DNA from: Nephrocerus scutellatus | Taxonomy: Eukaryota; Arthropoda; Insecta; Diptera; Pipunculidae | Assembly: GCA_947095585.1 (NCBI GenBank) | Contig: OX352762.1 | Span: 88,524,749 to 88,588,748 of the forward strand | Length of the DNA stretch: 64,000 nucleotides | Reading direction: 5' to 3' | Part shown: positions 34,608 through 45,009 of the stretch, piece by piece | Position numbering within the stretch: the stretch's first letter is position 1 | Layout: every line of letters begins with the position of its first letter | Notes under the pieces: model-generated | The model's database searches: none | Told to the model about the DNA's origin: nothing | What the model saw: only the letters and a program-made list of their open reading frames with translations | Translations under genes and position numbers: made by a program

Positions 34608-35590
34608 GGTTAGGGCTTTCGAACACCCCTCTTCTGAAAGCCTTTATTGAGTAGACCTCGAAAACCGCAATTTTGTTTGGAGGAAAAGCCTCCTTTAGGA
34701 GAGAAGGGCTTCCAAAAAAATTTAAAAATTCATTTTTCTAAGTCGTTTGATGGATGTTAGGGGTAAATTGGTATCATATAAAAGCTAATAAAAATATCTT
34801 TCATCTTATACAAATTTAGCCCCCTCGACAGAGTTACAGGCAACAAAAATACTTTCTCACTAAAGTTCAGCAGGGGGCGTGTTTAAAAGTGGGCGGGCCA
34901 AAATATTGAAAGGTGAAAATTACTTGTAAGCAGCCGTACTTTCTTTGTGGGCGTGGGCCAGCTTAAACGGAAGTTTGATCAAGTTGTACCTGGTTCATAT
35001 GGTATTTCATATAATTAAGTGATATATCAATGATTTTTTTGAAAAATGCATTTTTCTAAGTGGTTTGCTGGATGTTAGGGAGCGAATTGGTATCGTTTGA
35101 AGGGTAATAAAAATACATTTCACCTTATAAAAAATTGGATTCAATCCAACCCCCTTTGCAGAGTTAGGTCCAAAAACCTGGCGTGGTCCAATTTTAAAGG
35201 AAGGTGGATCAATTTAAATTTTATTTAGATAGGAGTTTTTTCTTTTAAAAAGCTTTTTGGAAAATATATTATGGTATATTATGTAATTATGTATGAGAAA
35301 AACTCAATCATATGATATATCACTCAATTATTATATGAAATATTACATGAACCAAATAGAACTTTATCAAACTTCCGTTCAAATTGGAGCACGCCCACAA
35401 AAATAATACGGCTGTGTAGAACTAATCATATACCAATATTTAGGCCCACCCACTTTTCAACACGCCCACTGCTGAACTTTAATGCGAAAGTCATTTTTTG
35501 GCTCTCTTTCGACGGGGGTTGGATTGAACCTAATTTTTTATAAGATGAAAGGTATTTTTATTACTTTTTATATAAATTTTCAAACTGTCA
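34608..35590. mobile_element. Fold-back element B (large imperfect palindrome)
   Basis: The left half (34,612-35,200) has GGTTAGGGCTTTCGAACACC at its end and the same internal order as element A. The right half (35,200-35,580) returns it on the other strand (GGCTGTGTAGAA, GCCCACCCACTTTTCAACAC, TTTCGACGGGGGTTGGATTG). The left end of B and the right end of A face each other across Prp38. Confidence 0.7.
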
Positions 35591-35782
35591 ACGCTGCGCT
35601 ACCAATCTGTGTCAATAAACAACTGTCAAACATTTTGTGCCTTGGTTGGAGAGAATAAAAAAAGGCAAAACTCTTTTCAAGTAAATACCATCGAGTGTGT
35701 GAATAATACTTGATTTTTTTTTTGTTAGTATTAAACATTTTCGAACATTTACTTAGAAGTCAATCGGCTTGCACCCAAAACC

Positions 35783-35870
35783 ACTCTATAGAAAGCCCAA
35801 CTGTACGCATACTAATGCTCTAAACCAATCCCAAAAGCGACTGTGTTTGTCTTATTTCATTTTATTTATA
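35783..35870. mobile_element. Partial copy of the hAT-like MITE
   Basis: CTCTATAGAAAGCCCAACTG and the following 60 bp match the reversed right end of the 30.26-kb MITE. Confidence 0.65.
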
Positions 35871-35919
35871 AAACACTCAAAATTGTTTTATAATAATTAT
35901 CGGGGAATTTTCGAAATCT

Positions 35920-36125
35920 TAATATATAAAAATAAAACTTTGCATGTCTGTTCGATATTAACCGTTAAGACCGTTCATCCGATATAGCTTAAATTTTGGG
36001 ATGTGGTGGGGCTGGTTGGGATGTATGTTTGTAAGGGGTTAGCGTGGATATGGTTTTGAGTGGGTTGACGTGGTGAGTGGCTAAGTTTTTTTGTATGAGA
36101 TTGACTCGAAGACCGTGCATTTTTT
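35920..36125. other. Probable Helitron-like or DINE-type fragment
   Basis: TATATAAAAATAAAACTTTG then a purine-rich, TGGGTTGA-containing stretch resembles the 5' part of DINE-type elements. Evidence is by composition only. Confidence 0.3.
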
Positions 36126-36126
36126 T

Positions 36127-36975
36127 TATATATAGAGACATTGCCAAGGGAGTACTCCCTGAATGACTTGCGTCACGGTAATAAGTTGGGCTTAGCCCTT
36201 TATTAACATTCAAAATGAAATAAAAATCGAAGGAATGTGGTTTACAATATATATCACATTCCTCACGTTTGTAGCCGGTTTCAATTTATTTTCTCAGAAT
36301 TCTCTCTGATTCATTGAAAAAGCAATACGAAAAAAACGAACATGAAAACTAAAAACGACGCGAGTCCAAATGCTTTCATCAATAAATCATGGTCAGGGAA
36401 AACTACAAAAAAAACCTTGACCAAGAAAATATTACAAATTTTAAAAATAATGTAAATAATACTGATAAATTTTTTTCACGCGCCCATAGCCGAAAGTGAC
36501 TGTTTCGTACGCTATAAACTAGCCTCGAAAGTAGCCCATAACAACAATAGTTATGTTATGATATAAACGTCTTTTGTTATTTACTACAACCTCAACGAAC
36601 ACATTGCGCATGAGCAAGAATTCTCTTTTGTTTGTTATTTGTGATTTCTGCTTCTCTCTCGATTTAGCAGAAAAACCGGTTTGGACGCGTGAAAAATTAA
36701 TTTCTTTGTTATTTACTGCAGTCACAGCGAACACACATTCTCACATTTCTGCTTCTCTCTCGTTTAAGCAAAAAAAACCGGTTTGGACGCGAGAAAAATA
36801 GCGTACATGACTTGCAGAAAAGTGATCATCGTGCTCGTTAGATTGCCGAACTCGGCTACCGCCTCGTTCGTCAAGCTTCGACCTCGCACGATAAACTCCA
36901 CTTTCCTTGCTCGTTATGTAATATACTATTCGACCAATTGATTCCACATCGAAGAGACTCTCGGGAAAAAGGAGC
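36127..36975 (-). mobile_element. CR1/jockey-like LINE 3' end, copy 2, with a 440-bp replacement
   Basis: 36,130-36,470 is the reverse complement of 14,280-14,610 (3' UTR; GGGCTTAGCCC, TCACATTCCT, ACGCGAGTCCAAAT), and 36,910-36,975 that of 14,100-14,165. The roughly 120 bp that should lie between them are replaced by 36,480-36,910. That insert contains a tandem duplication of about 110-125 bp, each copy ending ACCGGTTTGGACGCG. Orientation is minus. Confidence 0.7.
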
Positions 36976-37039
36976 ATTTATAGCTAGTGGTGAAATCTCC
37001 CTCCAAGTGGTTTAGTGGTATCTTGGCGATAAGTTGGGT

Positions 37040-37096
37040 GGGGCTAGTATGTTGGGGACAGTGTAGTTGGGGCAGCCGGGCAACGCTGGCTAGCAA
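37040..37096 (+). mobile_element. Helitron-like 3' end
   Basis: GGCAGCCGGGCAACGCTGGCTAGC at about 37,072-37,095: GC-rich hairpin-like block followed by CTAG. Confidence 0.35.
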
Positions 37097-37720
37097 TACA
37101 TAAAATTTGATTTAAAGAAAGACAATAATGCCACGCACAACTTTAATACCTTCGAATCAAATCAAATCAGCCAAATCAGTTTTACTTTTTGACTCATTCA
37201 CTAAAAATTATATGAAAATTTCTTTTCGTTCGCGGTTCATTTTAATACAGTCATTCTTAAAAAAATTCACCTATTTGTCTTTATGTACTTGGTTGTACGC
37301 TTTTTTAATGTTCTAAGAAAAAAACTTACAACCTAAACCGTTTTGAGCTCTAGATATGTATAAATAACTTTAGCTTTTAATGAGCAATATACATGAACAG
37401 TTTTGATAGCTCTTCCTTAAATTTGTTGCAACTTTGCATTAGTTTAGTTATGCAAATGCCATTTTTATGTTGTTACTAATACTGCAACACTTTAATTAGT
37501 AATGGAAAGTTAAATATCAAGAGTAGTTAGTAAAAAAAGCACGTAATAACTGCTACAACAATTTAAGCTTAAACAATGATAGGTGTATTTCATTTGACGA
37601 TCTACAACGACAAAGCCATGTATATCATTCCGATTTGGAAATACATACATATTAGTATTCCTACTGAGAATTATTAATTCAGTTTTCACCAACCATGTGA
37701 TTGACGTGTGACTTTGTTAA

Positions 37721-38010
37721 TTGCTATATTGCTTTCAACAAAAAAATAAAAATTACAAAAACAAAAACATTGGATAGACTAGAAAGTGGTTAAGCGTTAA
37801 CCAAAAAAAATTTTTTGGTTAAGAATATTTAACCAAATTTTTACTTATAATTCTCACCACCAGAGTCGACTTTTAAAAATTATATATGGATAAGTTGGCA
37901 AACACATGAAAAAAAAAATTTACCAAAATTTGGTTAGTTTTTGCTGTTGCTTTAATCAGCCGTTAACCACAAAAAATACCTAACTCATTTTGTTGAAAGC
38001 AATATAGCAA
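37721..38010. mobile_element. MITE with TTGCTATATTGC ends, copy 1
   Basis: Perfect inverted ends TTGCTATATTGCTTTCAACA on both sides. The interior (CACCAGAGTCGACTTTTAAA, TATATATGGATAAGTTGGCA) is nearly identical to copy 2 at 44.05 kb. A near-palindromic core contains GTTAACCA repeats. Superfamily not determined; no clear target duplication. Confidence 0.85.
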
Positions 38011-38082
38011 ATGTTTGTTTATTTGTTTACTTTTAAAAAATAAAATAACATGATACACAACTTGGTTAATCTAGAGCTGTGT

Positions 38083-38250
38083 TGCTTTGGCAAAACCAGC
38101 TTGGTTTACAACAACAATCGCGTAAGCATAAAGCCGAAGTAAATCCAAACAATTTTTAGGATTAAGGAAACTAAAGCCATTTTATAGTTATGGTGCTCAC
38201 CGTAAAGCGGTTAAACCAAAAGCTGTTGCTTTGAGATATTAAAGAAAACC
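38083..38250. mobile_element. Relative of the 42.05-kb long-inverted-repeat MITE
   Basis: TGTTGCTTTGGCAAAACCAG then ACAACAACAATCGCGTAAGC matches the reverse complement of the right half of the 42.05-42.29 kb element; the other arm is CAAAAGCTGTTGCTTTGAG. Confidence 0.6.
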
Positions 38251-38284
38251 TTTGCATTGCTTTACCAAATCCAAACAGCTTATA

Positions 38285-38880
38285 TCACGTCCTGTGCCGA
38301 GGAATAAGGAATTACAACATAGCTGTATTTTATTTGAATCCGAATAAGTTATTCGAATTTCAACACCAGCCAAAACCAGCAACACACCAGGTTTTCAAAT
38401 TCCAAAGAAGAAATTCGACAGTGCAATCATTGTTGTAATTCCTTATTCCTCGGCAAATTAAATACAGCTAACAATTGAACTGTGGGGGCTCAGTGGTAAT
38501 GCACATGGCTGCTGCGCAGGAGGTTCCGGTTCGAATCCCAGCAACACCAAAAGTATTTTTCACGGTGTCCCACCTCTCGCGAATGGGTGACAAACGTTCC
38601 GTGAGTAATTAATACTAATACCTTGTCATGGAAAGCTTCTCAATTCGCCGTTCGGATCCAGCCTTAAATTGTAGGTCCCTTCCATTTGTGTCCAAAAAAT
38701 AACATGTGCAGCACAACAAATGGTCGCGAGAAGTTAGGCCTTGGACCGCAATGGTCTGTCGCGCCAAATATTATTTAACAATTGCACTGTCGAATTCTTT
38801 CTTTGGAATTTGAAAACCTGCTGTTTGGCTGGTTTTGACATTCGGATTAAAAAAAATACAGCTAAAATAATGAATTGCGT
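38285..38880. mobile_element. Hairpin (fold-back) element split by a SINE
   Basis: 38,373-38,427 (AGGTTTTCAAATTCCAAAGA, AATTCGACAGTGCA) is inverted at 38,783-38,838; outside it TAGCTGTATTTT...AATCCGAAT is inverted as well. An additional inverted pair, GAGGAATAAGGAATTACAAC (38,299) and its reverse near 38,430, nests inside the left arm. Confidence 0.75.
38478..38775 (+). mobile_element. tRNA-derived SINE, complete copy with 9-bp target duplication
   Basis: Box A-like GGGCTCAGTGG and box B GGTTCGAATCC at the head, then the same body as the 7.26-kb copy, extending to CGCGCCAAATATTATT. Flanked by TAACAATTG at 38,469-38,477 and 38,776-38,784. It interrupts the hairpin element. Confidence 0.88.
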
Positions 38881-39243
38881 ACACCGTGGTTGTGTTCACC
38901 TTGTAAAAGCGATGTAGGTATGGTGTAATGTCGAAAAATCAAATCTACATCGAACCTTATTAGTACGTTGTACGTTGTTATTGTACTATTCTTCATGCTC
39001 AATGCAAATTATCGAACAGACCCACTGTCACTTTTTATATACCTTTTTGTTATTTTTAGATGACGCATCCTGTTGGCTGTCAAAATTTTCACAAATTTTT
39101 GCATTCACTTCGGAGAAAGGAAATAAGGTCGTAAAGTTCAAAAGTAAAGTAAAGTTCAAGCAAATAAAAAACAAAAATATAAAATCAGGTGGTATAAAAT
39201 ATTCATAAATTGCGTTTTTAAAGGGAAACAAAATAGCAACAAA

Positions 39244-40282
39244 ATGAGCTTTTTTGGGAAAATGTTTGGTGGCAAGAAAGAGGTTGCTCCAACTACTGGC
39301 GAGGCCATTCAGAAGCTACGCGAAACCGAGAATATGCTTATAAAGAAACAAGAATTCCTCGAGACGAAAATCGAACAGGAACTGGATACAGCTCGAAAGA
39401 ACGCTTCCAAGAATAAGAGGGGTAAGTCTAAGTCATTGATACAAGAAAAACATTAAGTACTGTGTTTAGTGGTTTTTCAAAGCAATGAGTCATTGTTTAT
39501 TTTTTTTAAATTTGTTAATAAGTAGATGTACTCGTAATTGTTTTGCTCGTCTTCTATTGCAGCCGCCCTGCAGGCTCTTAAGCGAAAGAAACGCTACGAG
39601 AAACAATTGCAACAAATTGATGGTACTCTGTCCACAATTGAAATGCAGCGAGAGGCTTTGGAGAGTGCCAATACAAATACAGCTGTGTTGACCACAATGA
39701 AGAATGCAGCCGATGCCCTCAAAGCTGCCCATCAAAATATGTTGGTTTCTATTAAATTGATAGATGTCTGTAAAAATTTATTCGTCTACTTCTTTTTCTT
39801 GCCCCATACAGGGACGTTGATAAAGTACACGACATGATGGATGACATTGCTGAGCAACAGGATGTAGCCAAAGAAATTTCCGATGCCATTTCCAACCCAG
39901 TTGCCTTTGGTAAGTTTCGCTTTAACCCTTCGACTTTTTAATTTTAATTCTTTATTATTTACAATTCAGGGGCTGATATCGATGATGAAGACCTCGAACG
40001 AGAACTGGATGAATTGGAACAAGAGAACTTCGATAAGGAGATCATTGGCATTGGTGAACCAACATCATTGCCAGAAGTACCTACGGACGAAGTACCAGAA
40101 ATGACCAAAGAAAAAAAGAAAGCCACAAACACAACAACAACCGCAACGGCTGCCGGTAAGCGAACAAATATAATTTTTAGAGTATGTTGAAGATTTATGT
40201 ATTCATTCAATTCCCCACCCACTGCAACCCTTTCTTAGACGAAGATCCTGATATGAAACTTTTGATGTCGTGGGCAAAATAA
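39244..40282 (+). CDS. shrb: Shrub / CHMP4 (Snf7), ESCRT-III core subunit
   Basis: Five exons: 39244-39421, 39563-39740, 39812-39909, 39970-40155, 40239-40282. All junctions are GT-AG with matching phases; 684 nt, 227 aa, the usual length of insect Shrub. The N-terminal amphipathic MSFFGKMFGGKK anchors it to membrane. Helices 1-2 form the basic hairpin (LRETENMLIKKQEFLETKIE, ALQALKRKKRYEKQL, MQREALESANTNTAVLTTMK), then MDDIAEQQDVAKEISDAISN. The acidic C-terminus ends DPDMKLLMSWAK, the MIM1-like motif bound by Vps4 and ALIX-type partners. Snf7 polymerises into spirals that drive endosomal budding, cytokinetic abscission and nuclear envelope closure. AATAAA at 40,351-40,356. Confidence 0.96.
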
Positions 40283-40359
40283 GCAATCTACGAACTACGA
40301 GTATGTGATCCATCGTTATTCTAGGAATATTATAAAACAATATTAAGAAAAATAAAGGT

Positions 40360-41000
40360 TAAAGTAACAGTAAACCTTATAGATGAACAAAAACTATTTT
40401 ATATATTGGAATTCGTATTAGTAATTGAATAAGCAAACAATAATAATTTAATAAAACTAAGCACGCTAAACTAAAAAGAAACATTAAAAAGCTATCTGAG
40501 TTGAGGAAAAACACTTTTCAACTAATTAGTTTAATTTATGTGCTTTTTTATTTTAACAAATATTTCAACAGAATTATGTGCACCGTACACAATTGCAAAT
40601 GATTTTATTTAGCGATAAATTTTACATTAAAATAATAAAAATAAAATATAAGTGAAACTAATCAAAAAAAATACATAATCTCCAATAATAATAATTTTTA
40701 TTTTAGTTAATGTTTTATTTACGAAGTGTTATTAAAATAATCTGAGATTACACAATATGTTTGAGCTTAAGAGGTTAACGATAAATTTAGAAATTTTAAG
40801 TTATGAATTTTTCCCATAGTCGTTGGTTATTAGTTATTACCTATTCGAATTTGTACTGAAATAGGTTTTTATGTGACTTCATTCAAGTTTATTGCAGGAA
40901 GGTCGGAATTATTCTAATATAAAAATCAGGTATTTATATATATAGAAAAAAATATTCCCAAATTAAAATGTTATGCTAAAAAGGGTCTTGTTCTTTGCAT
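40360..41000. other. Downstream of shrb, AT-rich spacer
   Basis: Further AATAAA motifs could mark alternative shrb 3' ends. No gene seen. Confidence 0.4.
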
Positions 41001-41007
41001 AGTTAGG

Positions 41008-41950
41008 TTAGGTTAGATTGAAGTGGCCGTATGTCAAAACCGACGCACTTATAATGACACCACAAGGATCTAGAATTCCCACGTCTACTCGTTGAACTAC
41101 TTGGAGCTTTGTATGAAGCGCAATAGACAATTAATGTCAATTTGGGTTAGATCGTTGAAAAAGAACGCTCCCAGATGGAGCTTCCGCCTATTCGAGAGGG
41201 CTGGACACGTACAAAGTAGGTGGAGAGTGGTTTTCTCCTTCTCATCCATGCAGCTTCTGCAGAAAAGTCTCCTAGTCTTTCTGCATGCTTACCTATTAGT
41301 CAGTGTCCAGTTATGACACCTATTATGGCACTAATGTGCAGTCTGTTTTGAGAGATCAAACACTTGGAGCGGTTCGGATCTAGCTTCATTGCTATGCAAG
41401 CTGTGCCGTTTAACCATCTATAGCATCCCGTTTAAACATGAGTTTGCACGTAGCGGTCGGCATGCCTAGTGAACCATATTCAGGCAATAGGGGTAGTGTG
41501 GTTCCATGTTTGGCGAGTTCATCAGCCATACAATTACCAGGAATATCTCTATGCCCCGCCACCCAGCACAGGTGAATGTTAAATTATTCCGCCATCTCCT
41601 CAAGAGACGATCGGAAATTACGGGCTAGAATGGAATTTGTGGAAACTGATTTCATGGACTTTAGCGCAGCCTGGCTATCCGAGAAAATGTAGATATCCTT
41701 AACCAATATGACATTACTCTTCAGCCAAGACAAGGCTTCCTTAATAGCCATGATTTCCCCTTGGAGAACACTACAGTGGTCAGGAAGACGGAAAGAGAGA
41801 CTTAGATTTAGTTTTTTTTTTTTAAAAAAGACACCTCCGCCAACCCCTTCATCAGTTTTCGACCCATCTGTGTAGAAGTGAATTCCTTCATTTTCCAAGT
41901 AGATACCTTCCTCCCAAGAAGATCTGGAGGGGATGGTGACCTAGATTTTT
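41008..41950 (-). mobile_element. R1/LOA-type LINE, 3' part with RNase H
   Basis: The minus frame 41,898-41,584 is an RNase H domain: FYTDGSKTDEGVGGGVF (first Asp), LQGEIMAIKEAL (Glu), IFSDSQAALKSM (Asp). It stops after SLEEMAE, then in frame HLCWVAGHRDIPGNCMADEL (final Asp) and the decayed cysteine motif toward 41,240. The 3' tail (minus) is CTAACCTAACCTAAC at 41,008-41,022. Confidence 0.85.
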
Positions 41951-42049
41951 GTTGAAGTGGAGTTGCTGCTGTGTACAGCCAATGAGTGATATGCGGTTGA
42001 AGACCCCATTTACTTCCTATGGCTTTTTTGCTTGTACAGTCAAGAAATG

Positions 42050-42290
42050 TTTGCTGCGTTGCTTTGACAAAGCCGGCTTAGCTTTACAAAGGAACAGATT
42101 TTGGCTTTAAATTTTCGATGCATTTTAATTGTTGTGTGTGTTAAACAAAACACCGCCTTACGGTGAGCGCTATAACTAAAAAATGGCTTTAGTTATAAAT
42201 CCTAAAAACTTTTTGGATTTATTTTCGGCTTTATGCTTATGCGATTGTTGTTGTAAGCCAAGCTGGATTAGCCAAAGCAATACAGCAGTT
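42050..42290. mobile_element. MITE with long inverted repeats
   Basis: Left GCTGCGTTGCTTTGACAAAG is inverted on the right as GCTGTATTGCTTTGGC, and the palindromic pattern continues inward (CTTAGCTTTACAA / CTTGGCTTACAA). Related to 38,083-38,250. Confidence 0.65.
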
Positions 42291-42339
42291 TTATTCTATT
42301 TAGTGCAGCCATGTCGCTTCTTGAAAACCTATTATTACT

Positions 42340-42380
42340 AATCTGTGACACACAATACATGTGTTTATGTGTCACAGATT
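42340..42380. repeat. Near-perfect 41-bp palindrome
   Basis: Arms of 13 bp match exactly (AATCTGTGACACA and its reverse TGTGTCACAGATT), and the inner bases pair partly. It could form a hairpin or be a dyad protein-binding site. Confidence 0.7.
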
Positions 42381-43023
42381 GTTCTCTTTGGTGTACATAT
42401 TCGAAATCAACATTTACAAGCTACTTAAAATTACACAGAAGTTAATATTAATTGGAATGCGTGCCACCCAACGCATATGAAATGAAAATAATCAACCGAT
42501 ATTATGACACAGTAAAAACGTAATACATTAGCATATTAATAAAGCAATAATTTCACTTTTAACGTAATCGAAGCAAACACTTATTCTTTCTTCCACTTGT
42601 GCCAGAGTTGAAATTGTGTTTTTTAATAACGAAGACACAAGCTACGCAAATCATGTTGCACCATTAAACAAATTGGCCAACAGGAGCCAAAATCAGTTTC
42701 ATAATCGTTGATACTTAAATGAGGTAACACAAAAAACACTTAGCGATAGTTTCAAGTGAACCTGACAAAATTGACCATTTTGTGTTTACCATCGTTGCAG
42801 TGTTATGGCAGCAAAAACGTTACTTGCATGCGTAAGTAGTCATGTGCATGTCGGCTTGACGAATAATTGGGTGATTCGACTCTTCTTGGATTGCGCTTGC
42901 CCCTAAGCTACCACATGAGTTCGATAAGAAATTGTATTTTAGTTGTTGATAACAATTACTGCGCGCTGAATTGTCTTCAAGGAGCTTCCTTTTTAGTCTA
43001 CTCACAGTCAACGGATAATTAAA
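42381..43023. other. Upstream region of the small secreted-protein gene
   Basis: No coding sequence supported. Presumed promoter and 5' UTR of the 43.02-kb gene. Confidence 0.4.
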
Positions 43024-43519
43024 ATGATATCTCTAAAAATATCAATAGTTATAGTAGTGGTAAGCAATACTGAGTTTACGTTTTGAAATAATTTATTGTG
43101 CGGTTTTGCAGTGTTGTTGCTGCCTGAATTTTACCTCTGGTATTATTGGACATCATTTGCCAGAAGCACTTGACTTCTCGAACTTGGATTTGGTTAACTA
43201 TCAGTACTTCAAAAATGTACCCTCTAAAAATCCGAAGACAGCCGCAAATGCAAATCATTTTCTTGAGCATTTTCAAAAGAAGAAAGCAGTAATCGATTAT
43301 TTTGAAAATCTATTTTTCGGAAATTCAATATTCACTCAGGAGAGTAATATTGAATTTAATCCACATTTCGGAAAGGCATGGCGACCCTATTTCGAGCATC
43401 ATTATGGCAAGCGAGGCGAGCGATTAATTGAGTTGCTAGGCAAAGGAGCCTCACTTCAGAAGCTAAGATATCACGGGGCTATTCCAAAAGAGTTCGATAG
43501 ACCAATTTACTACTATTAG
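43024..43519 (+). CDS. Small secreted protein of unknown function, two exons
   Basis: Exon 1 43024-43059 (12 codons, ending at a GTAAGC donor) joins exon 2 43112-43519 in phase 0 after a TTTTGCAG acceptor: 147 aa. The joined N-terminus (MISLKISIVIVVCCCCLN) is a clear signal peptide, with likely cleavage near FTSG. The mature part of about 125 aa is rich in Phe, Tyr, His and Asn, has no Cys after the signal, and contains DYFENLFFGNSIF, HFGKAWRPYFEHHYGKRGER and a C-terminus ending YYY. I do not recognise the family; a cuticle, gland or seminal-fluid product would fit but nothing decides. Tail-to-tail with LSm6: stops are 84 bp apart, and AATAAA at 43,553 overlaps the neighbour's 3' end. Confidence 0.85.
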
Positions 43520-43603
43520 GGGATGAAAATACACATTATTTACATATCCATAAATAAAAAAACTATTTATTAAATTCAGTGTTTGTGGTTTGTTTCAACG
43601 GCT

Positions 43604-43923
43604 CTAAACTCTTCTCTTCTGCGTTGAGATATACAGGACATTGTTGCCACGAATGAAAGCGTCGCCGTATTTATTTTTCAACTGGCCATTTACGTATTCC
43701 TCGGTTTGATCTAGAGCAATGTTCATGTAGCCATCCAAGCATGCTAACACACCTAAAAATAGCAACAAAAAACGTTACGGTTTTAAATAAAATTGAGTTC
43801 AATTCTGGTGGAACTTGAATATGCCTCCCAACCTCTGTAATCAACACCACTGTTCAACTTAACGACTACCGGCCGGCCATGGATTTGATTGATAAATTGC
43901 GAGAGCGCTTCTTTGCGTGACAT
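43604..43923 (-). CDS. LSm6: U6 snRNA-associated Sm-like protein LSm6
   Basis: Exon 1 43923-43833, exon 2 43752-43604; 240 nt, 79 aa, the usual length. It begins MSRKEALSQFINQIHGRPVV. Sm motif 1 includes VKLNSGVDYRGVLACLDGYM, with NIAL following; Sm motif 2 includes GDAFIRGNNVLYIS. It ends with QKR and RV before TAG. The junction falls in R-G-V (phase 1) with a weak donor GTTGGG and acceptor TTTTTAG. LSm6 is part of the LSm2-8 ring that binds the U6 3' oligo(U) tail in the nucleus and of the cytoplasmic LSm1-7 ring in mRNA decay. Minus-strand AATAAA at 43,566-43,571, inside the converging neighbour's 3' flank. Confidence 0.96.
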
Positions 43924-44044
43924 GATTTCTGCTGCTAAGTATTTGTAATTTGTAAAAAATTAAAGAAATGCGCGAAAGCTTTCTGTTTTGACAGTTTCTT
44001 CACCAGAGCAAACCATTCTTTCAGTTGTCAGTTGTGATTGTCTA

Positions 44045-44318
44045 TTGCTATAATTTCTTTCAACAAAAAAATAAAAATTACAACACATATTGGATAGACC
44101 AGAAATGGTTTAGCGTTAACCAAAAAAAAATTTTTGGTTAAGAAATATTTAATCAAATTTTTAGTTATAATTCCCACCACCAGAGTCGACTTTTAAAAAT
44201 TATATATGGATAAGTTGGCAAACACATTAAACAAAAAATTGGTTAGTTTTTGCTGTTGCTTTGATCAGCCGTTAACCACAAAAAATACCTAACTCATGTT
44301 GTTGAAAGCAATATAGCA
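44045..44318. mobile_element. MITE with TTGCTATATTGC ends, copy 2
   Basis: Same interior as 37,721-38,010 with small deletions; the right end AAAGCAATATAGCA is intact, the left is mutated (TTGCTATAATTTCTTTCAAC). About 120 bp upstream of LSm6. Confidence 0.8.
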
Positions 44319-44329
44319 TATATTCTAGA

Positions 44330-44695
44330 GGATTGTCAATGAACATACATATTTATGTCGTTTTTTTTTGTTTTAGAAATCTGCGCTCGATCGTTGATTT
44401 TTTCTCAAAAAACAAACACGAAAGCCGAGAATCTTTTGTTTATATTGTTTTGTTTATGTCTTGTTGTTGCATTTAATGGAAAGAGGGGTAAATCTCCCAA
44501 AATATCTAGATCTGTTAGAGGGAAAATTTGATCTACCGTAGATTGGTTTTTTGGAATAAACGAACAACTTGACAGCCAAAAAATCAATCTACGCCAGATT
44601 TTTTTTTTTTTAAAAACACGACATTAGAAAAATGTTTTAAAAAGTTTTTTTTTTAAAAAAAAAAATCAATAAAGAACTTTGTTAAACTTCAGTAC
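44330..44695. other. Poly-T/poly-A-rich spacer
   Basis: No gene seen. Confidence 0.4.
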
Positions 44696-44699
44696 AGGT

Positions 44700-45005
44700 T
44701 TTTGGAGATTTGTGTCTCGGACACACCTTCCATTAAAGCACCAATTCAGCAGATTTTGAAAATCACCATCTTGTTTTTGGGAAACGCCCCATTTGGTCGG
44801 GTGGGGCATCCAAAGTTTGCTGTCGGGGGGCTCCCATAAAAATAATTTACAAAATTTACCTGATTTTCTTTCAATTTTATACGCATGTGTGTCTCCAAAC
44901 TTCTTGTAAATTGTATGAGGCGATCGGGGTGCCAGGCCCGAGGGGTGCCCATATATATTTTTTTTTAAATTAACTCGATTTGCTTCAAATTTTAAAAACC
45001 TGTCT
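44700..45005 (-). repeat. Dispersed repeat, minus orientation
   Basis: Contains reversed GATACACATGCGT, CCCGATTTTC-type and GGGGCTCCCATA blocks of the about 123-bp unit family. Confidence 0.6.
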
Positions 45006-45009
45006 CCGA

